Assembly: GCA_038237625.1 (NCBI GenBank) | Contig: JBBRYM010000002.1 | Location: forward strand, 1-64,000 | Direction: 5' to 3' | DNA length: 64,000 bases | DNA from: JAWVFM01 sp038237625 | Lineage (GTDB): Bacteria; Actinomycetota; Thermoleophilia; Solirubrobacterales; 70-9 | In this document: positions 41,466 to 50,049 of the stretch, piece after piece | Numbering within the stretch: position 1 is the stretch's first letter | Layout: the number at the start of each line of letters is the position of its first letter | The notes under the pieces: model-generated | The model's input: only the letters and a program-made list of their open reading frames with translations | What the model was told of the DNA's origin: nothing | Database searches by the model: none | Program-made: the position numbers and the translations under genes

Positions 41466-42041
41466 ATGACCTCCTCCCCACGCTCGAAGCAGGTCGAATT
41501 CCACGACCTCGACGGCGTTCTGGCCGCGATCCGCGCTGCAGGAGGGCGCGTCTCGGCCGCCCGGAGGTTCGTGCTCGAAGCGCTCTTCGAAGCGGACGAG
41601 CCGCGCTCGGCCGAGCAGATCACCCACCGCGTGGCCGACCGGGGCCTCGTCATCGAGATCGCGTCGGTGTACCGCAACCTCGAGAGCCTGGAGGGGCTCG
41701 GCGTCGTTCGTCACGTCCACTTGGGTCACGGGCCCGGGCTTTACGGGCTGGTCGGCGGCGGCGAGCGGGAGTACCTCGCCTGTGAGCGTTGCAACCGAGT
41801 CCGGAGCGTCGAGCCCGAGAGCCTCGATCCGGTGCGTTCCGAGATCCGCGCGCGCTTCGGTTACGAGGCCCGCTTCAGCCACTTCCCGATCACCGGCCTC
41901 TGCGCCGAGTGCGCCCGACGAGAGACGGATGGACAGCTCGGCGCCGGAGACGGCGTTGCTGGGCCCGCACACGAGCACAGCGACGGCAGCGGGGTCCACG
42001 CCCACGCCAGTGAGTACCGACAGCCAGGCGAAGGTGCCTAG
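41466..42041 (+). CDS. Fur-family metalloregulator (Nur/Zur type)
   Basis: 191 residues. The winged HTH is RVSAARRFVLEALFEADEPR and ASVYRNLESLEGLGVV. The sensory site is near HVHLGHGPGLYG, and the structural zinc is held by CERC and CAEC. After the usual end there is an added tail of about 40 residues with His pairs (AHEHSDGSGVHAHAS), which could bind the same metal. Whether it senses Ni (Nur) or Zn (Zur) is not decided by sequence; the neighbours suggest Ni. Its stop shares CTAG with the opposing gene's stop. Confidence 0.88.
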   Translation: MTSSPRSKQVEFHDLDGVLAAIRAAGGRVSAARRFVLEALFEADEPRSAEQITHRVADRGLVIEIASVYRNLESLEGLGVVRHVHLGHGPGLYGLVGGGEREYLACERCNRVRSVEPESLDPVRSEIRARFGYEARFSHFPITGLCAECARRETDGQLGAGDGVAGPAHEHSDGSGVHAHASEYRQPGEGA

Positions 42042-42343
42042 ATCAATCCGCCGACCGGCGGAATCAGCCAAAGCCGCTCGGCGAAGTCCACGACCGTCTT
42101 CTCGTCGAGGTCCCGAACCTGCTCTGCCTCGCGCTCGCCCATCAGCGCCGCGAGCTGCGCCCAGCTGAGCGCGACCTTGGCAACGCGTGCGAGAGGCCCG
42201 AAGCTCCCGATCTCCTTCAGGGCGCGCGATTGCTCCCGGGCGGCCTCGGCGGTGATCTCGCCGAACGCGATTTTTCCGTCGCCGGCGGGAACGAGCACGG
42301 CAAGAGCCTCCTCGAACCTCGTAGGCTTCTTCGGGTCAGTCAC
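42038..42343 (-). CDS. Small conserved hypothetical protein
   Basis: 101 residues from a GTG that overlaps the preceding stop (GTGA). It reads TRFEEALAVLVPAGDGKIAF, then helices, ending AERLWLIPPVGGLI. Soluble, without Cys. It is translationally coupled to the membrane transferase and ends face to face with the Fur gene at a shared CTAG. No family is recognised. Confidence 0.7.
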   Translation of the reverse strand: MTDPKKPTRFEEALAVLVPAGDGKIAFGEITAEAAREQSRALKEIGSFGPLARVAKVALSWAQLAALMGEREAEQVRDLDEKTVVDFAERLWLIPPVGGLI

Positions 42344-43179
42344 CGGGCGCGGCCGATCGAGTCGATTGCCCGCAGCGGAGCGAGCCGGTCGATGGTCGCC
42401 GAAATCGACCAGAACTCGCCGAAGGCCGTGATCGCGGCGACCACGCCGAGCGCGATCGCCCGGCCGGTTGGATCGAGCACGGCGAGCAGGCTGATGCCCG
42501 CGACCGCGCCGACCAGGTTTGACCCCGTGTCGCCCAGCATCGCGCGCTCGCGCAGTGTGAACACCGCCCCCACCGCCACCGGGCCGATGAAGACGCCGAG
42601 AAGGTCGAGGGGCGCCGCCGTCCAGGCGCCCAAGCAGAGGCCGGCGAGCACCAGCGCCAGCCCCTTCTCGGCACGCCCGGGGCGCAAGTCGAGGAGGTTG
42701 AAGAGGTTGGTCGTGAGCAGCAGCAGCGCCAGGTCGACCACGTAGCGCAGGTCGTGCAGGCCCCGCCCCGAGATTGCAAACGCCGCCAGCGCCAGAGCGC
42801 CTGCCGCCTTCACGAATCCCGTCGAGAAGCGCCCGGCGGCGACCGCGTGAGCGTGTCCGCGCCAGCCGCGGGGAGCCTCGGGTTCGTGCCCGCGCCCGAG
42901 AGCGTCGTCGAGCAGGCCGAGCAGCGCCACCCCGATCACGTACACGGCCCAGCGGTGAAGCTCGGGGTCGAGCAGGTCGAGGTCGGCGCGATCGTCGAGG
43001 ACCGCCAGCGGCGCCAAGGCGAGGAGCGAGACGGCGATCAGGACGGCGCCGGCGGGGAATGCGACGGTGGCGCCCCTGTAGTTCAGGTGCTCGAGTCCCG
43101 TACGTCGCATGTCGCGAAGCCAGGGGCCGGTGACGAGCAGGGCGAGCGCCACCGACGCCGCCAGCCCGGCGATCCTCAA
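42340..43179 (-). CDS. MraY/WecA-like (GT4-type) membrane glycosyl-phosphate transferase
   Basis: 279 residues from a TTG that overlaps the mctB stop (TTGA). Some seven or more transmembrane helices are seen. Family motifs of polyprenyl-phosphate GlcNAc/MurNAc-pentapeptide-1-P transferases are present in weakened form: LLGLLDDALG (Mg-binding Asp pair), TTNLFNLLDLRPGRAEKG, and MLGDTGSNLVGAVAG. It is shorter than MraY and lacks part of the N-terminal region. It probably acts on an undecaprenyl-linked envelope precursor; the sugar is unknown. Confidence 0.8.
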   Translation of the reverse strand: MRIAGLAASVALALLVTGPWLRDMRRTGLEHLNYRGATVAFPAGAVLIAVSLLALAPLAVLDDRADLDLLDPELHRWAVYVIGVALLGLLDDALGRGHEPEAPRGWRGHAHAVAAGRFSTGFVKAAGALALAAFAISGRGLHDLRYVVDLALLLLTTNLFNLLDLRPGRAEKGLALVLAGLCLGAWTAAPLDLLGVFIGPVAVGAVFTLRERAMLGDTGSNLVGAVAGISLLAVLDPTGRAIALGVVAAITAFGEFWSISATIDRLAPLRAIDSIGRAR

Positions 43180-44099
43180 GGCCCGCCTCCGCCGTTCTTC
43201 GGTTGCCGGCCGACGGGTCGCGGATGCACGAGCCCGGGCAGAAGGCTGTCGGCCGAGGACTTGACGCCGTAGGCCCCGGCCACCCCCCGCAGGGCGTAGG
43301 CAAGCGCCACGCGGCCCGACTCCTGGTCGACGTTGTCGACGCTCGCGATCGAGTGGCTGGAGTAGAGATCGATCGACGACGTCGGCGAGTCGCTGGTCTC
43401 GACGCCGACGACGGGGATACGGCTGGCTCGAATACCGTCGAGAAAGCCGCCCTCGAAAGCATTTGTGGCATCGGCCTGCGCGGGGTCCATCCCGTCCGGC
43501 TGCAAGCGGGCGATGATCACCGCGTCGATTCCGGCATGCGAACCGCTTTCGGAGGCGAGCAAAGTTGACCGAATGCTTCTGAAGAAGGCTCCGCCGCTGG
43601 CAAAAGTCCTCCCTGCCCGTCGAGCGACTGCCGCGAGCACGTCGCCGCCTCTGACCACCGTCCTCGCCGGCTGCCCCGCGACCCGCTTCCCATCGAGGGC
43701 GGACCTCAGGGCCTGAAGGTCGGGGGGCTCGCGGATGACCGCGTAGTCCTGGATGCTCCCGCCCGCCGGCTGGCCCTGGCCGACCAGATCCTGAACGTCG
43801 CTCAAAACGCCCTTGTCGGCTCCCCCGAGGCCGAGTACTGCGATTCGCTCGCGGCTCAGCATCCCGCCCACGAGGCCCGGGTATGCCGCCTGGCTGAATT
43901 CGCGCTCGCGACCCAGCTGCTGGCGCAGGTCGCTCGCGTCGGCCTGGGCGCTGGAGATCTCGTTGCGCAGGCTGTTCTCGAGATTTCGAGTGGCGTCGGT
44001 GACCACGGACTGAAGCCCCGTCCCGATCAGGATCCCGACCCCGAGGGCCAGGAAGACCGCGGCAAGCGAGGCAACGTGGTAGCGCGCCGAGTACCCCAC
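43176..44099 (-). CDS. MctB/SteB-like protein (copper transporter family by annotation)
   Basis: 307 residues. One N-terminal transmembrane helix (HVASLAAVFLALGVGILIG), then a coiled coil (LENSLRNEISSAQADASDL), then an extracytoplasmic alpha/beta domain (IAVLGLGGADKGVLSDVQDL; AVIIARLQPDG). This is the layout of Rv1698/MctB and of corynebacterial SteB. It follows steA by 9 nt, the arrangement known from mycobacteria and Corynebacterium, where SteA-SteB act in septation. Function here is inferred from that. Confidence 0.87.
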   Translation of the reverse strand: MGYSARYHVASLAAVFLALGVGILIGTGLQSVVTDATRNLENSLRNEISSAQADASDLRQQLGREREFSQAAYPGLVGGMLSRERIAVLGLGGADKGVLSDVQDLVGQGQPAGGSIQDYAVIREPPDLQALRSALDGKRVAGQPARTVVRGGDVLAAVARRAGRTFASGGAFFRSIRSTLLASESGSHAGIDAVIIARLQPDGMDPAQADATNAFEGGFLDGIRASRIPVVGVETSDSPTSSIDLYSSHSIASVDNVDQESGRVALAYALRGVAGAYGVKSSADSLLPGLVHPRPVGRQPKNGGGGP

Positions 44100-44108
44100 C
44101 GTTCGCCC

Positions 44109-45296
44109 CTAGAGCCCCAGGGCGAGGCGGATCTTCAGCCACAGAAGCTGCAGGACGTTCTCGAGCGCCGGGGTGGACAGGACGACCACGACGATCAGCG
44201 CCAGCGATGCTGCCGCGAAGAGCGCCATGAGCCTTCCCGAGACGCCCGGGTTGTAGAGGCGGCTCACTCCCTTGGCATCGACGAGCGTCTCGCCGATGCG
44301 AAGCCGGGTGAGAAAGGTCGACGACATTCCCGCGCGGTTTTTATCCAGGAACTCGACGAGGTTGAAGTGGGCGCCGACGCTGACGATCAGCTCCGCGCCC
44401 TGCTCGAAGGCCAGCAGCATTGCGACATCCTCGCTGGTGCCGATCGCGGGGGCGACGAGATGATCGAGCCCCAGTCTCTCCAGACGCTCCTTGCCGGGGG
44501 CTCGGCCGTTCCTGTAGGCGTGCACGATCAGCTCCGCGCCGCTGCGAAGAGCGCCGTCGCTTGCGGAGTCCATGTCGCCCATCACCACGTCTGGCTTCAG
44601 GCCCGCTTCGATGATGGCGTCGGCGCCGCCGTCGACACCCACGAGGAGGGGGCGAACGTCGTGGATGTACGCGCGCAGCGCCGCAAGGTCGTGCTTGTAC
44701 GTGGTTCCGCGCACGACGATCAGCACGTGGCGATCGCGAAAGCTGGTGCGAGTCTTGGGAAGCTCGACCTCGCCCGCGAGCATCTCCCCCTCCTCGCGGA
44801 CCCTCGCCATCGTGTTCTCGGCGAACTCCGCGAGCGCATGGTCGATGCGCTCACGCTGCTCGGCAAGTTGGGCCTCGAGCTCGGCGACGCCGAGAACCGT
44901 CCCCGTCGCGATCTTCTCCTCGCCCCGGCGAAGGTCGGGGCCGGAGATGGTGAGCGCATCGCCGTCGCGCAGGCGCTCGAAAAGCGGGGCATCGCTGTCC
45001 AGCAGCCGTATCCCCGCTCGGGCGAGGATCAGCGGGCCGATATTGGGATAACGCCCACTCGACGAGGCTGCGACGTTGACCACGGCCTGCACACCGCTGG
45101 CCACGAGGTCCTCCGCTGCGATGCGATCGAGGTCGCGATGGTCGATCACCGCGATGTCGCCCGGTCCGACGCGCTTGACCAGGTCCTTCGTGCGCTTGCC
45201 GAGGCGAGCGCTGCCCTGGATCGTCGCTGACGGCGCCGGCAGCGCCGGCGCGCGCCGCACCAGGGCGCGTGTGCGCTGGCCTACCGACTGCGCCAT
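44109..45296 (-). CDS. steA: SteA-like cytokinesis protein (thiamine pyrophosphokinase-like fold)
   Basis: 395 residues. Central part: a thiamin-pyrophosphokinase-like catalytic region (LLVGVDGGADAIIEAGLKPD; VVMGDMDSASDGAL). Near the C-terminus is one transmembrane helix (LMALFAAASLALIVVVVLS). SteA of corynebacteria is localised to the division site with SteB; the kinase-like fold is not known to make thiamine diphosphate there. It lies directly after recN, as in M. tuberculosis (Rv1696-Rv1698). Confidence 0.88.
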   Translation of the reverse strand: MAQSVGQRTRALVRRAPALPAPSATIQGSARLGKRTKDLVKRVGPGDIAVIDHRDLDRIAAEDLVASGVQAVVNVAASSSGRYPNIGPLILARAGIRLLDSDAPLFERLRDGDALTISGPDLRRGEEKIATGTVLGVAELEAQLAEQRERIDHALAEFAENTMARVREEGEMLAGEVELPKTRTSFRDRHVLIVVRGTTYKHDLAALRAYIHDVRPLLVGVDGGADAIIEAGLKPDVVMGDMDSASDGALRSGAELIVHAYRNGRAPGKERLERLGLDHLVAPAIGTSEDVAMLLAFEQGAELIVSVGAHFNLVEFLDKNRAGMSSTFLTRLRIGETLVDAKGVSRLYNPGVSGRLMALFAAASLALIVVVVLSTPALENVLQLLWLKIRLALGL

Positions 45297-45320
45297 TTGA
45301 CGATTATCCAGGTAGTTGCG

Positions 45321-46997
45321 CTATGCCGCGAGAAGCTCGCGTGCGTGCTGGGCGGCGGCCTCGTCGCCCGCGTCGGCGCCGAGCATGCGGCAAATCTCGG
45401 CGACAAGCCCCTCGCCCTCGACGCGCTCGACCGCGGCGAGCGTGGCTCCTCCCTCGATCCGCTTGTCGATCCGGAAGTGGGCACTGGCCAGCGACGCGAC
45501 CTGCGGCAGATGGGTGATGCAGATCACCTGCCCACGCTCGCCCAGCGCCCGCAGGCGCTCGCCCACAGCGCGGGCGGTAGTGCCGCCCACGCCGGCATCG
45601 ATCTCGTCGAATACCGTGGTGCGCTCGCCGGCTGCTCCCAGGCCGCCCAGAGCCAGCATCACCCGTGAAAGCTCGCCCCCCGAGGCAGCGTCACGAAGCG
45701 GTGAAACCGGCATTCCGGGATTGGTCGCCAGAAGCAGCTCCACGCGCTCGGCGCCGGCGGCTCCGAGGCCATCCGGGTGAGGGTCCAGCCGGACCTCCAG
45801 AGAGGCCCCATCCATAGCCAGCTCTACGAGGGTGGCCTCGACCTCCTTCGCGAGCTTCTTGGCCGCGCGCTTGCGCCCTGCGGTCAGCTTCGCCGCAAGC
45901 GCCGCGCGTTCGCCTCGCGCCGGGTCGATTCGAGCCTCCAGCTCGGCCGCGAGCTCCTCGGCATTTCCCAGGCGCTCGATCTCGGCGCGGCAGCGCTCGG
46001 CGTGCGCGAGCAGCGCGTCGCGGGTGCCGCCGTGCTTTCGCTCGAGGCGATCCACCTCCGCCAGGCGCTCTTCCACCGCGTCCAGCCGCGCGGGATCGGC
46101 CTCGAGGCCATCGAGATACGAACGAAGCTCCGCGGCGACGTCGTTCAGCTCCAGGGAGAGCGCGGAGATGCGCTCGCCCAGCGAATCGAGAGCGGCATCC
46201 ACGCCGCCCGCGCCGGTGACGGCGCCTCCCGCGGAGGCGAGCGCCGCGGCGGCGTCGGTCCCGTCAGCATCGGGGTCGGCGATCGCAGCCAGCGCCGCGC
46301 CAGCGCCGTCGCGAAGGCGACCGGCGTGGCGCAGGCGCTCGCGTTCGGCGGCGAGCCCCTCCAGCTCGGCCGGGTCGAGCTCGGCGGCATCGATCTCAGC
46401 GAGCTCGAAGCGCAGCAGGTCGAGGTCGCGCTCACGCGCCCCCTCGCGCTGGCGCAGATCGGCGAGCTCGCGCTCCAGGGAGAGGACCTCTCGGTGCGCC
46501 TTCTCGTAGGCCCCCCGGATGGCAAGATGCTCCGGCCCGGCGAAGGAGTCCAGCACCTCGAGCTGTGCCGAGGCCAGGGTCAGCTTGCGGTGCTCATGCT
46601 GCCCGTAGAACGCCAGCAGGCGAGACCCCAGGGCCTGCAGGTCGGCCGCGCTGGCCGAGCGCCCGCCGATGAAGGCGCTGGTTCGCCCCGACGTCCCGAT
46701 GCGGCGCCCGAGGACGATCTCGGTCGGGTTGTCCGGCAGCCGCTCGCGGATCTCGGCGAGCTCGGGATCGTCGAGAACCCCTGGCGGCACCTCGAAAACT
46801 CCCTCGACGTACGCCTCCGGCGCCCCCGGGCGCACAATCTGCGCCCGCGCCCGTCCTCCAAGCAGGAGGTCGAGCGAATGGGCAAGGACCGTCTTGCCGG
46901 CCCCCGTCTCGCCGGTGATCGCGTTCAGCCCGGCCTCGAAGCGCAGCTCGGCGCGCTCGATCAGGAGCAAGTTCTCGATCCGCAGGTCGTGCAGCAC
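45321..46997 (-). CDS. recN: DNA repair protein RecN
   Basis: A 558-residue SMC-like ATPase in double-strand break repair. Walker A ITGETGAGKTVLAHS (29-36), a long Ala/Glu/Arg coiled coil in the middle, the signature SGGELSRVMLALGGL, and Walker B TTVFDEIDAGVGG. GTG start. It heads the recN-steA-mctB-GT4 unit on this strand. Confidence 0.96.
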   Translation of the reverse strand: MLHDLRIENLLLIERAELRFEAGLNAITGETGAGKTVLAHSLDLLLGGRARAQIVRPGAPEAYVEGVFEVPPGVLDDPELAEIRERLPDNPTEIVLGRRIGTSGRTSAFIGGRSASAADLQALGSRLLAFYGQHEHRKLTLASAQLEVLDSFAGPEHLAIRGAYEKAHREVLSLERELADLRQREGARERDLDLLRFELAEIDAAELDPAELEGLAAERERLRHAGRLRDGAGAALAAIADPDADGTDAAAALASAGGAVTGAGGVDAALDSLGERISALSLELNDVAAELRSYLDGLEADPARLDAVEERLAEVDRLERKHGGTRDALLAHAERCRAEIERLGNAEELAAELEARIDPARGERAALAAKLTAGRKRAAKKLAKEVEATLVELAMDGASLEVRLDPHPDGLGAAGAERVELLLATNPGMPVSPLRDAASGGELSRVMLALGGLGAAGERTTVFDEIDAGVGGTTARAVGERLRALGERGQVICITHLPQVASLASAHFRIDKRIEGGATLAAVERVEGEGLVAEICRMLGADAGDEAAAQHARELLAA

Positions 46998-47042
46998 GCC
47001 CTTGATATAGCGGGGGAGCCCGACGGACTCGCCCCGCGGCGA

Positions 47043-48602
47043 CTAGGAAGCGATAACCGGCTCAGCCGCCGGAGGCGCCTGGTGCGCGGGGGCAGGCGCG
47101 CCGACGAAGTCGCGCTTGCGAACCATCAGAAACCCGAGGAGCCCGCCCACGATGGCGACCGCGCCGCCGATCAGCAGGATCTCGTTGAAGGCGGTGATGA
47201 ATGCCGTGTCAGCCGCGTTCGCGATGGTTCCGCGGAACTGCTGCGGAACCTGGGTCAGCGCCTGGCTGATGGCACCCGAGCTCACCGCGTCGGAGAGCTG
47301 TCCGATGTGACCGCGAACCGCCGCCGGCTGCGAGGAGAGCTGGGTCGTCAGCTCGGAGGAGATTCGCGACTGGAAGACCGCGCCGAGGCCGGCGACGCCC
47401 GTCGCGATGCCGACCTGGCGAAAGGTGGAGTTGATCCCCGACGCCATCCCTGCACGCGCCGGAGGCACGACTCCCAAGGCGGTCTCGGCGATCATCGGAT
47501 TCGTCATCCCGATGCCGATTCCGGAGACGATGAACCCGGCCAGCAGCCCTGTCCAGCTGTCGCCCAGCGCGATCCCGTGCATCAGGAGCAGACCGATTCC
47601 CACCAGCACCAGCCCGCTTCCCATGAGCACGCGCACCGGAATGCGGTGGCTGAGGTTCGCCGAGATCGGGGCGACGAAGAAGCCCAGGAGCGTGATCGGC
47701 AGAAAGCGGACACCCGCCTCGAGCGGCCCGTAGCCGAGGACGTCCTGGATGTAGAGGGTCTGGTAGAGGAACATCGCGAACATCCCCGCCGAGAGGGCCC
47801 AGGCAACGATCGAGACGCCGCCGAACGAGGACACGCGAAACAGAGCCAGGTCGAGCGAAGCGTGGTCGCTCCTGCTCTCGACCACGAAGAACGCCACCAA
47901 AAGCGCGACCGATCCGATCAGCGACGTCAGGATCTCGAAGCTCCCCCATCCCGACGCGTTGCCACGAATCAGGCCAAAGATGAGGCCGAAGAGCGCCAAC
48001 GAGAACAGGGTCACGCCCGGAACGTCGAGCGGCTGCGGGTCGGTCGCGGCGACGTTGGCCAGCCTGGTCTGGGTGAGGAAGATAGCCCCGATTCCGATCG
48101 GGACGTTGATGAAGAACACCCACTCCCAGCCGAGCGCGTCGGTAATGGCGCCGCCGAGGAGCGGCCCCACGGCCACGGCGCCGCCCACCGTCGCGCCCCA
48201 GATGCCGATCGCCTTGCCGCGCTCACGGCCCTCGAACTCCTGCGCAATCAGCGCCAGCGCGGTCGCGAACATCGCCGCGGCGCCAGTCCCCTGCAGCCCG
48301 CGGAAGACGTTCAGAAGCGTCGGATCTTTGGCGAGCCCGCAGAGCAGCGAGGCAAGCGTGAAGACCGCGAAGCCCATCGCGAAGATGCGCCGCCGGCCCA
48401 GGCGATCGCCGAGCGAGCCGAAGACGAGCAGGAACGAGGCGAGGGTGAGCGCGTAGGCGTCGACGACCCACTGCAGGCTCGACAGGCCCGCGTTCAGATC
48501 CGACTGGATTGACGGAAGCGCGACGTTCACGATCGTCACGTCAAGCAGCAACATGAACGTCGCAACACACACGGCGATCAGGGTCCACCATTTACGCTCC
48601 AT
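47043..48602 (-). CDS. MFS drug-efflux transporter, DHA2 (EmrB/QacA) family
   Basis: 519 residues with 14 hydrophobic helices, the number of the DHA2 drug:H+ antiporters. The start LLDVTIVNVALPSIQ is the typical first-helix motif; FGSLGDRLGRRRIF is motif A; GLQGTGAAAMFATALALIA and the motif-C-like GAAVGPLLGGAI-type segment follow. It is divergent from marR, with a 25-bp palindrome between, so regulation by that MarR is likely. Substrate unknown. Confidence 0.93.
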   Translation of the reverse strand: MERKWWTLIAVCVATFMLLLDVTIVNVALPSIQSDLNAGLSSLQWVVDAYALTLASFLLVFGSLGDRLGRRRIFAMGFAVFTLASLLCGLAKDPTLLNVFRGLQGTGAAAMFATALALIAQEFEGRERGKAIGIWGATVGGAVAVGPLLGGAITDALGWEWVFFINVPIGIGAIFLTQTRLANVAATDPQPLDVPGVTLFSLALFGLIFGLIRGNASGWGSFEILTSLIGSVALLVAFFVVESRSDHASLDLALFRVSSFGGVSIVAWALSAGMFAMFLYQTLYIQDVLGYGPLEAGVRFLPITLLGFFVAPISANLSHRIPVRVLMGSGLVLVGIGLLLMHGIALGDSWTGLLAGFIVSGIGIGMTNPMIAETALGVVPPARAGMASGINSTFRQVGIATGVAGLGAVFQSRISSELTTQLSSQPAAVRGHIGQLSDAVSSGAISQALTQVPQQFRGTIANAADTAFITAFNEILLIGGAVAIVGGLLGFLMVRKRDFVGAPAPAHQAPPAAEPVIAS

Positions 48603-48631
48603 GCCGATCTACCTCCGCTCTGCCGTGGTTC

Positions 48632-48656
48632 TGATCATCAGCTTGACTGATGATCA
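48632..48656. promoter_or_regulatory. 25-bp MarR operator between the MFS and marR genes
   Basis: Perfect 10-bp arms TGATCATCAG / CTGATGATCA around CTTGA. TTGACT (48643-48648) inside it and TAGTCT (48667-48672) form a -35/-10 pair 18 nt apart for marR, so bound repressor would block both directions. Confidence 0.75.
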
Positions 48657-48678
48657 CAATAGCGGATAGTCTTTGCGA

Positions 48679-49173
48679 ATGACTTCCGACGCCGAGCAGC
48701 TCGCGCCTTCGGCTTCGGCGACCCCCGAGGGCCTCCCCGACGCGCTCGGAGATCGCATCGGCTACCTGATCGCCCGGGCCCATCACGTCTGCCACGCCCT
48801 CGCCGACGAGGCGATGGAGCCCCTCGGACTCACCGTCAAGCACTTCGGCTGCCTGGCCGTGATCGCCGATGAGGGACCGCTGAGCCAGCAGACCCTCGGC
48901 GCGAGGATGGGGGTCGACCGCACGACGATCGTCGCCGTCGTGGACGATCTCGAGGCCAAGAAATTTGTCGCACGGCGGCGTAACCCGGACGATCGACGCG
49001 CTTACGCGCTCGAGGCCACCCCGAGCGGAAAGCGCTGGCTCGTACGCGCCCAGGAGCGCCTGTACAGGCGGGAGAGCAGGATGCTGGCGGGCGTGTCCGA
49101 GACGGAGCGCGAACAGCTTCGCGAGCTTCTGCGTACTCTCATCACCGGCGCCGACGTCCCCCCACCGCGCTGA
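48679..49173 (+). CDS. MarR-family transcriptional regulator
   Basis: A 164-residue winged-helix repressor. The N-terminal helix GYLIARAHHVCHALADEAM is for dimerisation; the HTH is LSQQTLGARMGVDRTTIVAVV; the wing is RNPDDRRAYALEATPSG. ATG 48679 is used; only 6 nt separate it from the -10, so the mRNA would have almost no leader. The divergent efflux gene and shared palindrome fit an auto-regulated drug-response pair. Confidence 0.92.
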   Translation: MTSDAEQLAPSASATPEGLPDALGDRIGYLIARAHHVCHALADEAMEPLGLTVKHFGCLAVIADEGPLSQQTLGARMGVDRTTIVAVVDDLEAKKFVARRRNPDDRRAYALEATPSGKRWLVRAQERLYRRESRMLAGVSETEREQLRELLRTLITGADVPPPR

Positions 49174-49182
49174 GCTCGCACC

Positions 49183-50049
49183 TCAGCGCGCGAGCAGGCC
49201 GAACTTCTCACGCACCCGGCGGTAGAAGCTCGAGCCCGGCAGCTGGGCAAGTCGGCCCGCGGCGTTTGTGAACCGAACCTCCGCCCCTTCACCCGGGGCG
49301 AGCTCGCCCGACGGCTGGCCGTCGATCGCGATGTCGACGCCCTCGCGGCCGGCGTTGCGAACGCACAGCACATCGTTCGGAGCGACGACGAGCGGCCTCG
49401 CCGTGAAGGTATGCGGCGCAACGAAGGACACCGCGAACCCCTCCACGCCCCAGGCCAGGATCGGCCCCTGGTTCGCGAGGTTGTAGCCCGTCGAGCCGGC
49501 GGGAGTCGCGGCCACGAGGCCATCGCAACGCACGCCTCCCACCTCCTGTCCGCTGACCATGTAGGAAAGCTCCGCCACGCGGCCGTGGGGCTTGCGCAGG
49601 AAGGCGATGTCATTGAGGCCGACGGCGCCGGGCCCACCCTGGTTGAGCTCGAGCGCCGGGAGCTCGATCACGTCGAACCCCCCCGTGAAGGCGCTCTGGA
49701 GGGCGGCGTCGAGCTCGCCGCGCTCCGCCGCGGCGAGAAAGCCGACGGTGCCGAAGTTGATGCCGAACACCGGGGTGTCCGCCTGGGTGAAGAGCCGCAG
49801 GGCACGCAGGATCGTCCCATCCCCGCCGAGGACGATGCAGATGTCTGGAGTGCCCGGGAGCTCGTCGACCAGGCGCAGGCCCTCCGACCGCTCGCCGTCG
49901 CGGAGCTCCCCGGAGGTCGTGAGCAGCTCGCATCCCGCGGCCTTGGCTGCATCTGCGGTTGTCACCGTTGCCGCCGCGATTCCCGCGGGATCGCTGTGCG
50001 TGAGCAAGACCGCGTTGCGGATCGACGCGGGGGCCTCGAGAACTCTCAT
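49183..50049 (-). CDS. nadK: NAD kinase
   Basis: The 288-residue kinase that phosphorylates NAD to NADP. LGGDGTILRALR (GGDGT 75-79) holds the catalytic Asp. GLNDIAFLR replaces the usual NE motif by ND. TPAGSTGYNLANQGP is the conserved glycine-rich loop. ATG overlaps the tlyA stop (ATGA), as tlyA and nadK are coupled in mycobacteria. Confidence 0.96.
   Translation of the reverse strand: MRVLEAPASIRNAVLLTHSDPAGIAAATVTTADAAKAAGCELLTTSGELRDGERSEGLRLVDELPGTPDICIVLGGDGTILRALRLFTQADTPVFGINFGTVGFLAAAERGELDAALQSAFTGGFDVIELPALELNQGGPGAVGLNDIAFLRKPHGRVAELSYMVSGQEVGGVRCDGLVAATPAGSTGYNLANQGPILAWGVEGFAVSFVAPHTFTARPLVVAPNDVLCVRNAGREGVDIAIDGQPSGELAPGEGAEVRFTNAAGRLAQLPGSSFYRRVREKFGLLAR

Noticed and set aside
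41079..41481. Cys/Ser- and Val/Leu-rich minus-strand frames over the His-rich gene
   Set aside because: They are readings of the repeated GAGCAC codons from the other strand; the plus-strand gene is coupled to arsR by ATGA and has a sensible context.
41466..42041. Iron regulator Fur in the strict sense
   Set aside because: No iron genes nearby; Ni permease, ArsR and hydrogenase context make Nur or Zur more likely, so only the family is named.
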